This document shows, one piece after another, positions 1 through 12,300 of a stretch of DNA of 64,000 nt (positions are counted from its first letter, which is position 1; each line of letters opens with the position of its first letter). The DNA lies in the NCBI GenBank assembly GCA_009363875.1, contig CM018691.1, positions 1,550,001-1,614,000 on the forward strand, given 5' to 3'. This stretch comes from Mikania micrantha (lineage: Eukaryota > Streptophyta > Magnoliopsida > Asterales > Asteraceae). The notes below the pieces were generated by a model. It was not told the origin of the DNA, did no database searches, and worked only from the letters and a program-made list of their open reading frames with translations. The position numbers and the translations under genes were made by a program.

Positions 1-1078
1 CAAATGATATGTGATATTTTTGATTTGTAACAATTATTATCTTTAAACTAATTGATGATAAAGTTTCATTTTGTATTTTTTCAAATACTAACTTTTATAA
101 ATCAAGAAGTTAAAAAATATAATTTATGTAACTAATTAATTTTAATGACCCAATTTAAATATAACGTTAAATATAAGGACCAAAAATGTAACTTTTTCTA
201 TCATTTTTTTTTACTTTGGATTTTAAAATAAATTAGAAAAACATCATTGGTTTATAAAAATCTTATTGTTTAAAACACTGGTTTATAGTTTATTTTATCT
301 TTATAAAAAATTCTTTTTAAATTTTTTTTTATTTAACTATGATTTTCTAGAAAATAAAATATTTTTTATTTAAAAAAAAACTTAAAACATAAATAATATT
401 ATTAGTTATTAATATTATAATTATTTAATAAGAAAGACAATATATAATTATTTAATATGAGAGTACTAAATGAATTTGATAAAAAGTTGATATGTGGCAA
501 AAGTGGTATAAAAACATTACAAGTGACAAATATATATAGTCTATACAAATGATATGTGATATTTTTGATTTGTAACAATTATTATCTCTAAACTAACTGA
601 TGATAAAGTTTCAGTTTGTATTTTATCAAATACTAACTTTTATAAATCAAGAAGTTAAAAAATATAATTTATGTAACTAATTATTTTAATGACCCAATTT
701 AAATATAACGTTAAATATAAGGACCAAAAGTGTAACTTTTTCTATCATTTTTTTTACTTTGGATTTTAAAATAAATTAGAAAAACATCATTGGTTTATAA
801 AAATCTTATTGTTTAAAACATTGGTTTATAGTTTATTTTATCTTTATAAAAAATTCTTTTTAAATTTTTTTTATTTAACTATGATTTTCTAGAAAATAAA
901 ATATTTTTTATTTAAAAAAAAACTTAAAACATAAATAATATTATTAGTTATTAATATTATAATTATTTAATAAGAAAGACAATATATAATTATTTAATAT
1001 GAGAGTACTAAATGAATTTGATAAAAAGTTGATATGTGGCAAAAGTGGTATAAAAACATGACAAATGACAAAATATAT
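1..1078. repeat. Tandem direct duplication, period about 545 bp
   Basis: The sequence from position 1 recurs almost unchanged from position 546. Both copies start CAAATGATATGTGATATTTT and run to a shared GTTGATATGTGGCAAAAGTGG stretch near 488 and 1028. Differences are scattered substitutions and short indels in A/T runs. The first copy is cut by the window edge, so there may be more units to the left. No reading frame of note. It could be two units of a satellite or a local duplication of AT-rich spacer. Confidence 0.9.
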
Positions 1079-1140
1079 CTTTGTTTATTAATGTAGTAAG
1101 ATAAGATATATATAGAGTAAGATAAGATAAGATATATATA

Positions 1141-1566
1141 GGGAGTTAATAAAATGAAAACCCTATTTCATTGTGAAAACCGTGAAACTATGCAAAAATC
1201 ATGTAAAAAAACTTATTTTTTTTTGAAATTTTTTTTATAGGATTGTAACATAATTGGGCACATTTTTATAAAAAAAAAAAGCATCAACCACATATTTTTA
1301 AAAAAATATTTTATAAAACCATGTAAAACATACGTAACGCTGCCTCAGATCTGACGAAATTTTTTTACGTTTTGTTACGTATGTTTTACATAGTTTTATA
1401 AAATATATATTTTTTAAAATATCTGGTTGGGGCTTTCTTGATTTTTTTTTGTAAAAATATGCCAAACAATGTTATAAACATATAAAAAAATTTCAAAAAA
1501 AAACGTTTTTTTACATAATTTTTACCTAGTTTTCACACGAAGAAGTGGTTTTCAAATTATTCTTTC
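1141..1566. mobile_element. Foldback (MITE-like) element
   Basis: Two arms of roughly 180 bp are imperfect reverse complements around a centre near 1345-1360. Inner arms pair across CATGTAAAACATACGTAACG and CGTTACGTATGTTTTACAT. Outer arms pair GTGAAAACCGTG with a TAGTTTTCACACG block. The outer ends GGAGTTAATAAAATG and ATTATTCTTTCCC also pair loosely. TATATAG lies on both sides and could be the target-site duplication, but the flank is itself TA-rich. It has no coding capacity, which fits a non-autonomous DNA element of unknown superfamily. Confidence 0.65.
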
Positions 1567-4344
1567 CCTATATAGATGTATGTATGTATGTATCCACACA
1601 TGTGAAAACTAGATCTTAGAGAAATAAACTTTAAAATTGTTTTGTTTATTCAATTCCTAATTTTTTATTCAACTTTAATATAAATCACATTTTTATTTTC
1701 AAGATTCCAAATTGATGACTAATAATAATACAAGAAATTTGCTTGTGTAAGTTGGTTTCCTCATAGTTGTTACATTTTGAATCTCATCTTATGTTTACTT
1801 TTGGTTTCTAAAACAAAATTATTTCAATGCTAGCAATAAGAAACACAAATTTTAATTTGGTTACATATCACCATTGGTATAAAACCTTTTATGGTGTCGA
1901 CTTCAGTTGTTATTGAGGTTCGGTTGCAACTGATCATCAACAAGAATGAGGTGTTATATTTTCCCAAACTATGGTTTTATTTTTCATATTAATAAATTTA
2001 ATCTGCTTCTAATCCTACATTATTTTTCACTAAAAGTCTCAACATCATTAGAAGAGACATCATATAAAACTAACTCTGTCTAACAAAGTGAGGAATAAAT
2101 TACTGTTAAAAGACATTTGATTAACAAATAAAATATTATTAATAATATGTTTAAATAACATGTTCCATTTTTATAAGATAGTGAATTAAAATATCAAGCA
2201 AAAATACAAGGATTTTTTTTAAAGTAGAAATAGAATGAAGTGGAAGTTGAGCAAACTTGCTCATGCTTTAAGAAATGGCTAGTTTGTTGATCGCACAAAA
2301 ACAAAAAAATAAATAAATAAATAAATCGTTGTCCCGTTTTATTGGGTCATCACAATGGCCCATTAGGTGAACTGCTACACACTTAAAATAACAAAGTACA
2401 TTAAATTTTTTATGTTATTTTTATATTATAGTTATCTTCTTATCGTATATTAGTTCTCGGGATAAACAATTTTATCACATAAAAACTCTATCTTAAAATG
2501 AAAATCTTTAGATTTTATCTGTTTCATACATTTGTAATCTTGAAAATAATGTGGTTCACAATAAAGCTGAAATTGTATTTAAAACTCATTTTTTTATTCA
2601 ACTTTAATGCAGATCATATATTTAATTTCAAGATTCAAATAAAGGGCTAGATAGGATTTAAAACTTCTTTTATTGAGCTTTCATATAATACAATATCAAT
2701 AGTTCTATACTTCTACGTATTCTTATATGGACCGTTAAAAAGAATTTTATCAGATGAATTGTCACACTCGAAATGCAATCAGTAAAGTTATTTGCTCGTA
2801 ACAAAAATGAAAGAATAGCACGCTTAGAATTGGAAAACCAAATGTTCTTTGCCCATATAAAGCCGACGAGCCATGGAGCACTCGGATCGATCAACAGTAG
2901 AAACAAGCATTTCAGAACTTCATACCCTTCTATGACTAGTGGCCTAAGCATACCGATTGCCTTGTTATAAATTGTAGGCTCAGTTTAATGACAATTTTGA
3001 CTCCGGAAAATAAATTGTTTGAAAGCTTGCGAAATATCTTATGTCATGTCAATTAAGAAATATTTGACCCCATTTTGGCAAAGAATTGACTAAGCAGCTA
3101 ATTATAGTTTTAGAAAATGACAAACCAAATCCACTAGGTTATTTGGTCAGACAGCAAGCTTTGACGGTTCAGCTTTGACAATTTGGGGCTTATTTGACAG
3201 CCTCTTACGGCCCATTAAAAGGTTACATTTTAATGGTTGATAACCTCTTGATGATTAAGCTATAACCTTGAGTCTAAGTGATTAAAAATTAACATTAAGA
3301 AGTAGTTTCTTAACTATTAATACTTAATGTTCCATCTTTAACTATTCAGAGGCTACAAACCATTAAAAGATAGCTTTTTAATTGTCATTAAAAGACTATC
3401 AAACAAGTAAACAACTCCTTAGATGATTATTAATTATTTTTTAATTTAATATTTTTTTAATCTTTCAAAAAACTATAATTGATTTATGAATATAATACAT
3501 CTTCATATAGTTGTATGTCATTAGACCTAAAAACTAAATTAATAACAAATATTCAAAAGCCGGTTCAGCTTTCACACCAGTCGCACGCTTACCTGCCAGC
3601 TTATTGTAATCTTTCGCTTTTGTTAATGATGTCCCTAACTAAAAAAAATTATATGTTTCCACATACACGGCCGATTGCAACTTCCAAAAAGTAAACCAAA
3701 CCGTAACCGTTAACCCACCCCTGCTTTCAGCAATTTAGCATACACTTGAAAGTAAAACCAAGCCAAATTAATAGAAAAACAAACCACCCAAAATTAATTT
3801 AATTAGTTATACAACATCTTAAATTTCTTTATCATATAATATCTTAAATTTCATTATTATATAATAATATCATAATTTTCTTTATTCAAAGAACAATAAC
3901 AAACCCCTAACCCTACAGATAGACGCGTGGTGTTAAAAAATCTAGTGGATGTTTTGTAAAGAACAATACTATGATCTAATCTCCTGTTACCAATATATAT
4001 TTAGTTAAATCACATCTTAAATATGACTTGCAGCTATTTCAAGTAAGAATGAACAAAAAAGTGTTGCCTAGCCACACAAATCAGCCCAACCTTAAATCGT
4101 ATTCGTATATATGTTGATTTTGACCCGAACTTGTTACCCAACCCATCTATCGTGTCACATCGCAATTAGCGAGTTAGTTTTTTATGGGCTTGCTTCTACT
4201 ATGATGGTTTAATTTAAAAGCAAGATGAGAAGAGTTTTAAAGCAAAAGCAAAACCACCAAATGGTGCATACAAAAGGGATGCAAGTATAGAAAATTAAAA
4301 AAAAAAGTGGCATTCAACAAGAAACTTTAGGTGCAAAAGCCAAA
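1567..4344. other. AT-rich intergenic region
   Basis: No convincing gene. Short open frames around 2670-2970 exist on both strands over the same bases, with no recognisable motif or flanking splice sites. A (TGTA)n run is at 1576-1590. A degraded hAT-like MITE (separate entry) lies at 3185-3418. The last 150 bases before 4345 should hold the promoter and 5' UTR of the DUF662-family gene. I could not single out a TATA box among the many A/T runs. Confidence 0.6.
3185..3418. mobile_element. Degenerate hAT-like MITE
   Basis: The left end GGGGCTTATTTGACAGCCTC and the right end (GACTATCAAACAAGTAAACAACTCC) are imperfect inverted repeats. The interior is rich in CATTAAAAG / CTTTTAATG motifs. The same terminal style (GGGGCTATTTGGTAGCCTCT) is seen at 34987 and, inverted, at 23956, so these look like one family. 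I find no matching target-site duplication, which fits an old copy. Confidence 0.5.
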
Positions 4345-6102
4345 ATGAAGAACTTAGCAGCAATGGGAAGTGGTGCATTGGTTGAGGAAAACGAAGAAGA
4401 AGAGATGTCAAAAATGGCTTTTGCATCGTTTCAGGCCCGAGAAGAAGAGATTGAGAAGAAGAAGATGATGGTCAAGGAGAAAGTTGAATTGAAACTAGGC
4501 CGCGCGGAGGAAGAAACCCGACGTCTGGCCCAAGTTTGGGAAGTAAGCCCCCCTCCAAAACTATGTGTCAAACATGCAAAGCATTCCAGTTTGACTGGCT
4601 CTTTAAAGTGAACCCATCTATCCCCTGCCACCACAGTGGCAAACTATAATGTTGTTTAAAACTTAGCATGTAATTGATGGTCAACTTGCAATAAAAAACG
4701 AAGTAAAGATAATTTTAAAAAGTTGATCATTACTGTTATTTATTAAATACAATATGAAATACAAAGCTTTTAAGATTTATCTAGAGATTTCTTGTTCTGT
4801 TTGTGTAAAATCATTTTCAGGAGCTTGAAGTTTTGACAGATCCAATGAGGAAAGAAATAGCAACTGTCAGAAAAAAGATAGATGTCACTAACCGTGAGGT
4901 GAAATCACTGGGACAAAGCTGCCAGAAGAAGGTATGATCCTCTGCCTGCCTGCCTGCCTGCCTGCCCGCATACCTTAGTATCATATATATTAAAACATAT
5001 AAAGATAAATACAGGAGAAAGAGTATAAAGAAGCACTGGAGGTTTTCCACCAAAAGAATAATGAAAAGAATCAACTAACTGCTACGTTAATGGAGGTAAA
5101 TAAGAGCCAACTTACAACTATTTCAAGGGTCGGTTGTGTAATAGGTCACATTTTATAGTATATGTGCCAAAAAAAATTTCTACTTGTATTTTTTATAAAC
5201 AAATAATGTGATCAATTATTAATCAAAGCCATTTCTAATGAATTAATAACATATTTCTAATTTCTAAGATACTCTCTTATTTTGAACAAAAAGTCACAAA
5301 ACTGAGTTCTGTCAATTTGAATTTTATTTTGAAACTTAAGTTTCAACTTTATTTTATTTTTTTGTTATAAAATTTTCATTGTTGAAAATTTCAGTAAGAT
5401 ACTAACAAGGTTAAGATTATATAGTTTTTATTTCAATCCACATAAATTTCAATACAACAAGCATTCTTTCATATTTATTTTTAAGAAGTATCATACGGTA
5501 CTGTGTTTCAGTAGTTTATGAAATACTGATTTTCATTGTTTTTTTTGTTGTTTTGATAAAGACAGTTGTGTAACAAATATTGATTTTTTTTGTTTAAAAT
5601 GCACAAAAAAAAATTTCTAATAATGACATCAAGTTACCCAGCCACCGAACGGGTATAAAACTAGTTTGTCATTGTTTTCATAGGTTCGTACAATGTTAAA
5701 AAGTTCAGGGACTTCTAATATGCCAAAATTCAGTTGAAGGTTTTTTCATGCAAAAGGAGCAAATATGTTGGTTTTTAATGGCATTGAACCTTCTTTATCT
5801 AATAATCTAAAATATCTGTTTATAAGGATTTTGAAAGTTGTATGCATAAAATATAGTTCAACATTAGTTACATCTATTGACCTAACCTGTTTGTCCCATT
5901 TGAGATGAAAAACAAAACAACCCAAATTGGCCCTTTGGCAAATAGGTCGAAGTTGCACCACTAGAAAATTGTTACAAATTCTTTTTTATGTTTCAAATTT
6001 ATTTTACATCATCACCATTTTTCCCAGTTGGTGAAAGAGAGTGAGAATGCAAGGATGAAGAAACTAGAAGAACTCAGCAAGAATATAGATCCTTCATGCT
6101 GA
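4345..6102 (+). CDS. DUF662 / RAB6-interacting golgin-like coiled-coil protein
   Basis: Four exons join in frame: 4345-4542, 4821-4931, 5015-5095 and 6028-6102, giving 154 residues and a TGA stop. All introns are GT-AG and in phase 0. The protein starts MKNLAAMGSG, has an acidic patch, then a heptad-rich helix over about residues 20-145 with the motifs DPMRKEIATVRKKID and EKEYKEALEVF, and ends KLEELSKNIDPSC. This is the layout I recognise for the small plant DUF662 family, annotated as RAB6-interacting golgin-like. Length is normal for the family, with no membrane segment or signal peptide. A role in Golgi tethering is inferred from the name only. It converges on the kelch gene, 225 bp from its stop. 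Intron 3 (932 bp) holds degraded repeat sequence, and intron 2 opens with a (CCTG)n run. Confidence 0.88.
4941..4968. repeat. (CCTG)n microsatellite
   Basis: Six consecutive CCTG-type units just inside the second intron of the DUF662-family gene, 10 bp after the donor site. It should be length-polymorphic. Confidence 0.9.
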
Positions 6103-6327
6103 TTAGCGATTATATCTTCATTGCATGCGATCCGAATCAGTTTACCTCATTTTTCTTGTCTAATAAGTGAAATATGTAAAGCCTTTACTGTTTTATGTTA
6201 CCTTATTTCTTGTTCTTCTCATAAATGATTCAACTATAATTTGAAAATGAAACTTATTTCGCAAAATAATTAATTGCATACCTCGTGTAATTCATTTTAG
6301 ATTGCAAGATTCCTTTAGTAAATGCAC

Positions 6328-9300
6328 TTAATCCAATGGAAGCTGTTTGTACTCTGTCAACAGAACGGGGATATCACTCATGCGTAGCTGAAAAAAAAAT
6401 TATGAAACAATTAGACCGTCAAGAGAAACCTCTTTTGTTTAATAAAGAATTATACCTTCATATATATTCGTTTACCTTAGAAGCATTTGTAATATGATAA
6501 AACCGATATGTATCTTTCTCTAGGAAGCCAGATTCTATAGACTGTAAATTAGATCCAACATTTGCCCTGCCATTATTAAATGGTTCATTTAAAATTAGAA
6601 TCCATATAGAAAACAAAAAACAAAAAAAACAAAAAAAAGTGTAGTTTGAAATATACTAGATAATATCTCCTAAATCATTTATTAAAAAAGCATACTATCA
6701 ATCATGTATATAACTTTGTACATTATACTAAGAAACATTAAATGTTTATAAAATTCAAACTATTTATTTACATTAAATGTTTTGGCCTTTTGGGTAAATA
6801 AAAAAAACTGTCTATTTTACCCCCCCAAAAAAAAATTTTACTTACAAGTGATGGCGAGATATTAGGCGTTGGTAGTCACGCAGTAATATGGGGAGCTCCT
6901 TCAAACGTATTGATTTAGGGGAAGAATTTCGCCAATGCTCACGAAGTACTTGAGTTGCCTGCATTAATAATAGCATGTTTTTAGTTGTATAAGATGGTTT
7001 TTGACATGTTTGCATTGCATACCAATTACAGAAACAGAGTAAAGGACAAAGTCAACACATATGACCTGTTTGCTAGTAGCTGTATTTCCAATAATGCTTG
7101 ATGCTAGTTCAAGAAAGTCATTATCTTCTGATTCATGAATAATTTGATGACCATCACCAGATAATGAAACAGAAATATTTAATCTTTTTATAAGCTCTGA
7201 GATGGCAGACCCATCCATTTGGTTTTCCTAGAAGCACAATAAAGAGAATTTTAATGCAAGATGACCAATTACATGTAAATAAGTTTATTCAGGTGATCTT
7301 TTATACCAAACAGGCAAACCCATAAAATAACCTTAAAATGAAACAGATCAGAAATTTGAAAGTGGACCAAAGTACAGTTTTAAGTATTTATCACCCTAAA
7401 TCCTTCTATTTGCAAAATAAGATTATCACTAGTATAATTTCATTTTTATTAATCACAATTAAAACGCCAAAAAATTATACAGAAAAACTATTAACGTTTT
7501 TGGATCAAAAAGCATTTTGATGTCTAAAACATCCTGAATAATATTATTCAAAAAATAAGATTATCACTAAAATAATTAATTTTTTGTAATATATTTAGCA
7601 CAATAATAACTTGCGAAAGTTTGGTTTTTGAGACAAAAATACATTTTTGAGGCACAGAATATCTTAAACTCTTTTATTTAAAAAGATCAGATTATCACTG
7701 AAATAATATGACTATTGTAACCATATTCAACACTTATAATTTGTAACAGTTCAAACTATTTTGATCCAAACTTGCCTGACCCACCCATGTTTCTGCCTAA
7801 CTTCCTAATCCAAAGTTTATAGCATGATTTTGTTAACCAAAAATGCAAGAAATATAAAGCATAAATTGATAGAGCGGAATGCATCAACTATAATATGATA
7901 ATACCTTTGTTTTGGATCTGAATCCATCAGGCATGGATGAACTATGGCTTTCATGAATTACTTCAGATGGGGATGCAGACAATCGCTTTGTAATGGGATC
8001 ATCTAAAAATTTAGAAGAAAACCCATCTTAGTTCTCGCTTTAATAATGGTAACTTGTTCTGGTCAAAACAGGCAATTTTAGCGTGGGTCAGTCAGATTGA
8101 CATGAAACACTTTGTCAAAGTATTTAGCTTTTTATTATTAAATGGTGCCTTCAATATGATTTCAAAAACCATCTTCCATCCATATAATCTAATTATTTTA
8201 ATAAAATGGAGGTTTTATCTTTTATGCATAATATGATTTCAAAGAAACATTTAACCCATTTTAACTTCCATCCAAGATATGACCCGTTAATAAATAATCA
8301 AAAACTGCTACCTCTAAATCATAAACTATACTAATATGTTAAAATGATCTACGAAAACTTGGACACATGTAATCAAACTCATATGAAGAAATATATACCT
8401 TCTGGTACTAACCACCATAAGTCACCATGTGTTACTTTCCCATCAAAGCCACCAAATAACAAATAGCGAGTGCCAATAGATGTCATGGTGTGGTAAGCAC
8501 GAGCAGAAGGAGCTTCTATGTTAGTTGTCAGGCGTTTCCACTGCACAGACACTGATAATAAAAACATAAACGAAAAATAAATAATTGTTCGATTGAAAAG
8601 CAAATGCCAGATATATCTAGAATGGGATCCAACACAGGAATCAAAATTAAAAATATATATACTTGTAAATAATAAAATTGGTAATTTTGACTTGTTTACT
8701 TATAAATGAGTCAATTAGTGTTATGTTTTATCGCTACCGGGTCACCCCGATAAAATAAAAAAGAAAAAAAAAGTATCTTAAAAAAATGCTTAAAGTGTCC
8801 AGTGATATCATTTTTTTTCTAGAATCAGATATCATTGAAACAATCTCCATTTTGAATTAATTCAATATATCCCTTCTTGAAGTTCAAAGCTTCATACACA
8901 TGCCTCTAAATCTCATGATTTCATATGTACCCTGTTAAATTACTAAAATATCATAATTATCTGATCCATCATAAACAAAAAGAAATAGTTAATGTTATAG
9001 TTTACAATAACTGATTTCAGTTTATATAGTGAAACAGACTAGGCGACTAGCTAAACAATATTTCTGTGATTTATTTCCATGCAAGGCATGCATAGTGTTC
9101 TCTTTACTTATTCAGTAAAGACATATTGTTACAACTGATTTTAGTTAATTTAACAATTAGTAAATATGATACTTTAGTGTTTTAAAAGAGCAAATGTGAA
9201 ATTAGGAAAGATGTGTATGATAGAACCCAGAAAATCAAAGATAAATAAACGATTCAATTGATAATAAACCCAATTCAAGAAGGGTGATTTCTCCAAGTTA

Positions 9301-12300
9301 CAAAGTAACAATTTAGATAACATAAAACACACACCCTATTGAACATAACACCATACTACTTAAACTATTCTTAGACCTAACTTCTGCCCCCACGTTTTCC
9401 CCTGATTGCATGAACTACCGTCCCCACTTTCTTAGTTTGAATTTTTCCCACAACCAATTTTCCCGCTACTAGTAAACAAATGTCCCCCAACCCATAAGGA
9501 TTAGGATTCGGGTTCGTATCAATACATCCAGCCCGGAAAATCGACTTGTCCTCAAGTCGGAAAGGAATTATGCTCCAAGCAATAAGCCATTCTATGGTTG
9601 TCGAGATTTGCCCCTTAACGAATATTCGAGTAGTATGCTTCCCGTCATTACAAGCCTTAACAAATGTGGTCGAATTGAGATTGCTATCGGACCAATAAAG
9701 AGGGACTTTTTTATCAGCAATTGGACTAGCCCACACCTTATAAAAACAAATGTAGCCCTCTTTTCCAATTGTCATAGTGTCTGAATCCTTCCAGCCATCA
9801 GGTTCAGCCCATTTTTCTTTTCTATCAGCCCATGAAATCATGAGAATAAGTCCAACAAGAGGTAGACTGGTAGGTAACCATTCCACGTGACTTTGGGTTT
9901 TTTCCAGATCGTCAATCTTCAATTGATTTCCATCGCAGACCTCCGATTGACCACCGATCTTCAAGTTAATATCACAGCAAACCTCCAATTGACCACCCTT
10001 GACATACTGAAATTGATCTTCATCATCACTTGGGATGTCGCCAGAAACTTCCTCCGTATCTAGTTTGAATCGTTCTTCCTCATCCCGATGGTTGTTATCG
10101 AGGGCTTCCTTCTCGACCTGATTTGGTGATGGCTCACAGTGTGTTTTAAGGAATGCGATGTCTTTTCTCAGATGTGATTCCAAACTATCAAGCCTAGCTG
10201 CGATGGCTGCTAATTGTTCGGCAAGTGGATTTTTAGGGCTACGGCTTCCAGAATCTTCATCCGATTGTGTTGGCTCTTCAATAGAATTTGTTCGTTGGGC
10301 TTTTAGGGATGCGATGTCTGCCATGAGTGATTCAAACGGCTCCAATTTTGCAGCAATTGCAGCCAATTGTGTTGCAATCAGATTTTGTGGGTTACCATTG
10401 TTGTCGCTAAAACGGCTCCGGGTCTGAACCATGGCGAATTTTCCCGGCAATGGAACCAATGATAGAACCCAGAAAATCAAAGGTAAATAAACGATTCAAT
10501 TGATAATAAACCCAATTCGAGAAGGGTGATTTCTCCAAGTTACAAAGCAACAATTTAGATAACATAAAACACACACCCTATTGAACATAACACCATACTA
10601 CTTAAACTATTCTTAGACCTAACTTCTGCCCCCACGTTTTCCCCTTATTGCATGAACTACCGTCCCCACTTTCTTAGTTTGAATTTTTCCCACAACCAAT
10701 TTTCCCGCTACTAGTAAACAAATGTCCCCCAACCCATAAGGATTAGGATTCGGGTTCGTATCAGTGTATTAAATTTTGAGCTTTTTAAAAGATATATATG
10801 AAATATTGAATTTTAGAAGGATATATATGTAATTTCCTGCAAAACTCAGAAAAAATATTTAACATGCTAATGACTGATAGAAACAATGTACAAACCTTTA
10901 GACAAATGTGTTCTGTTTCAACCCATCTGCGGACCATTTTGACTTTGACCCATAACAACCATTGACTTGTTACCCTACCCACTCATTTTTGCCATCTCTA
11001 GTGAAGGAAATATGTTAAGCATCTAAAGTGAAACACTCAGCTACTCACCCCTGTCTAAGACAATGCAGTCATTGAAATAAACGTCATAGCGACTCAACCA
11101 GCCACCAGTTCCGTGACCACCGAACAAGAGAAGCTGAAAAGTTTACAATTTATTTGAACCATGTAAATTATCAACATGCAGCAGAAATATGGACTAGAAG
11201 ACTAACATAGTGGCCTCCAGAAGTAACAGTATGGCCACAACGGGCAGCTGGAGCTTGACCAGGAAGCTTCAACAAGGTCCATCCAGGTACTTCAGTATCT
11301 TCCTTACACAAGAAATTCAAAGAGATTAATTTAGGGAAGTTGGAGAAAAAAGAAGGAAAAATAAAGAAAAAAGTATTGAAGGTTAATATTTAATAATCAA
11401 CCTTCAGTTTTTTTCCTTTTTGTGTCCGGAAGATTTCAGATCCCATCAAGTACTTTTTCACAATTTGGTTTTCAGATAAATTTCCATGTGCCCATTACTT
11501 AAATTTGTGACACTGAAACAAGTAAAGGTGTAATCCTCGATTGAATTTTAAATGTCATCTTAAGAATTCATTCTTACAATTTAATACACACACACAAATA
11601 TCTAATCAATCAAGCTTAAAATCTTTTTAAAAATTATAATAGCATACCTTCTTCAATGAGACCCTTCAAAGCCCATAAATCACCCATGATTGGCCCTCCA
11701 CCTCCTGCAAACATTGACAAAATCACCATTTAATAAATAAAGATTATATTAAAGAAAAAGATAAATGGACATTGCATAACAAAACCAAAGAAACAAGCTA
11801 AAAGTTCAAAGTTACAAAATGTTGGCATCATTCTATCAATCTCAAAGTCCATCTAGCTTTTCTCCATCATGTATATATCAGCTTTCTCATCAATTTTGTA
11901 GAATAATTATGTATACGTGATTATCTTTTAAGAAGCATATATACCATGTTCCTAAGGTGTACTTAAATTAATTGCAATTATTTTTTTAAAGATTATGTAG
12001 ATGTCAAGAAGAAAAAAATGCAAATAGTTCCTTTATCAATCACTCTATATATACACGAGCCGCAATTATATTTGTACATGTTAATAGTGGTTCTAAAGTC
12101 TATCAAGCAAATTGCATGTGCAGCTGAGCTATCAAAACAGGAAAAATAAGTTCTTCTATATGATACTTCTGCCTTTATTTAAGTTTGTATTTCCCTTTTG
12201 TAACCTCGGTTATATATTAGCATGATGTACTTTGACTTTAAATTCACTTGTATCATACGGGAACGCTCTTCAGTTTAAGAGAAGAAAAGAAAATAGGAGA

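Larger units (their letters stand above)
9218..10763 (-). mobile_element. Complete non-autonomous LTR retrotransposon in a kelch-gene intron
   Basis: Two 304-bp direct repeats (9218-9521 and 10460-10763) begin TGATAGAACCC and end TTCGTATCA. I count four mismatches between them, so the insertion is recent. A perfect 5-bp target-site duplication GTGTA flanks it (9213-9217 and 10764-10768). On the - strand the 5' LTR is followed by TGGTTCCATTGCCGGGAA (10458-10441), placed like a primer binding site. The whole interior is one open frame. There is no protease, RT or integrase, so it would depend on a relative for movement. The TG...CA ends and 5-bp TSD are typical. The MVQTR gag start and the LEDKSIF-type end next to the 3' LTR suggest derivation from Ty3/gypsy. 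Confidence 0.93.

Noticed and set aside
2670..2970. Open frames of 93 and 65 codons on opposite strands
   Set aside because: They overlap each other, match no family I know, and have no supporting signals.
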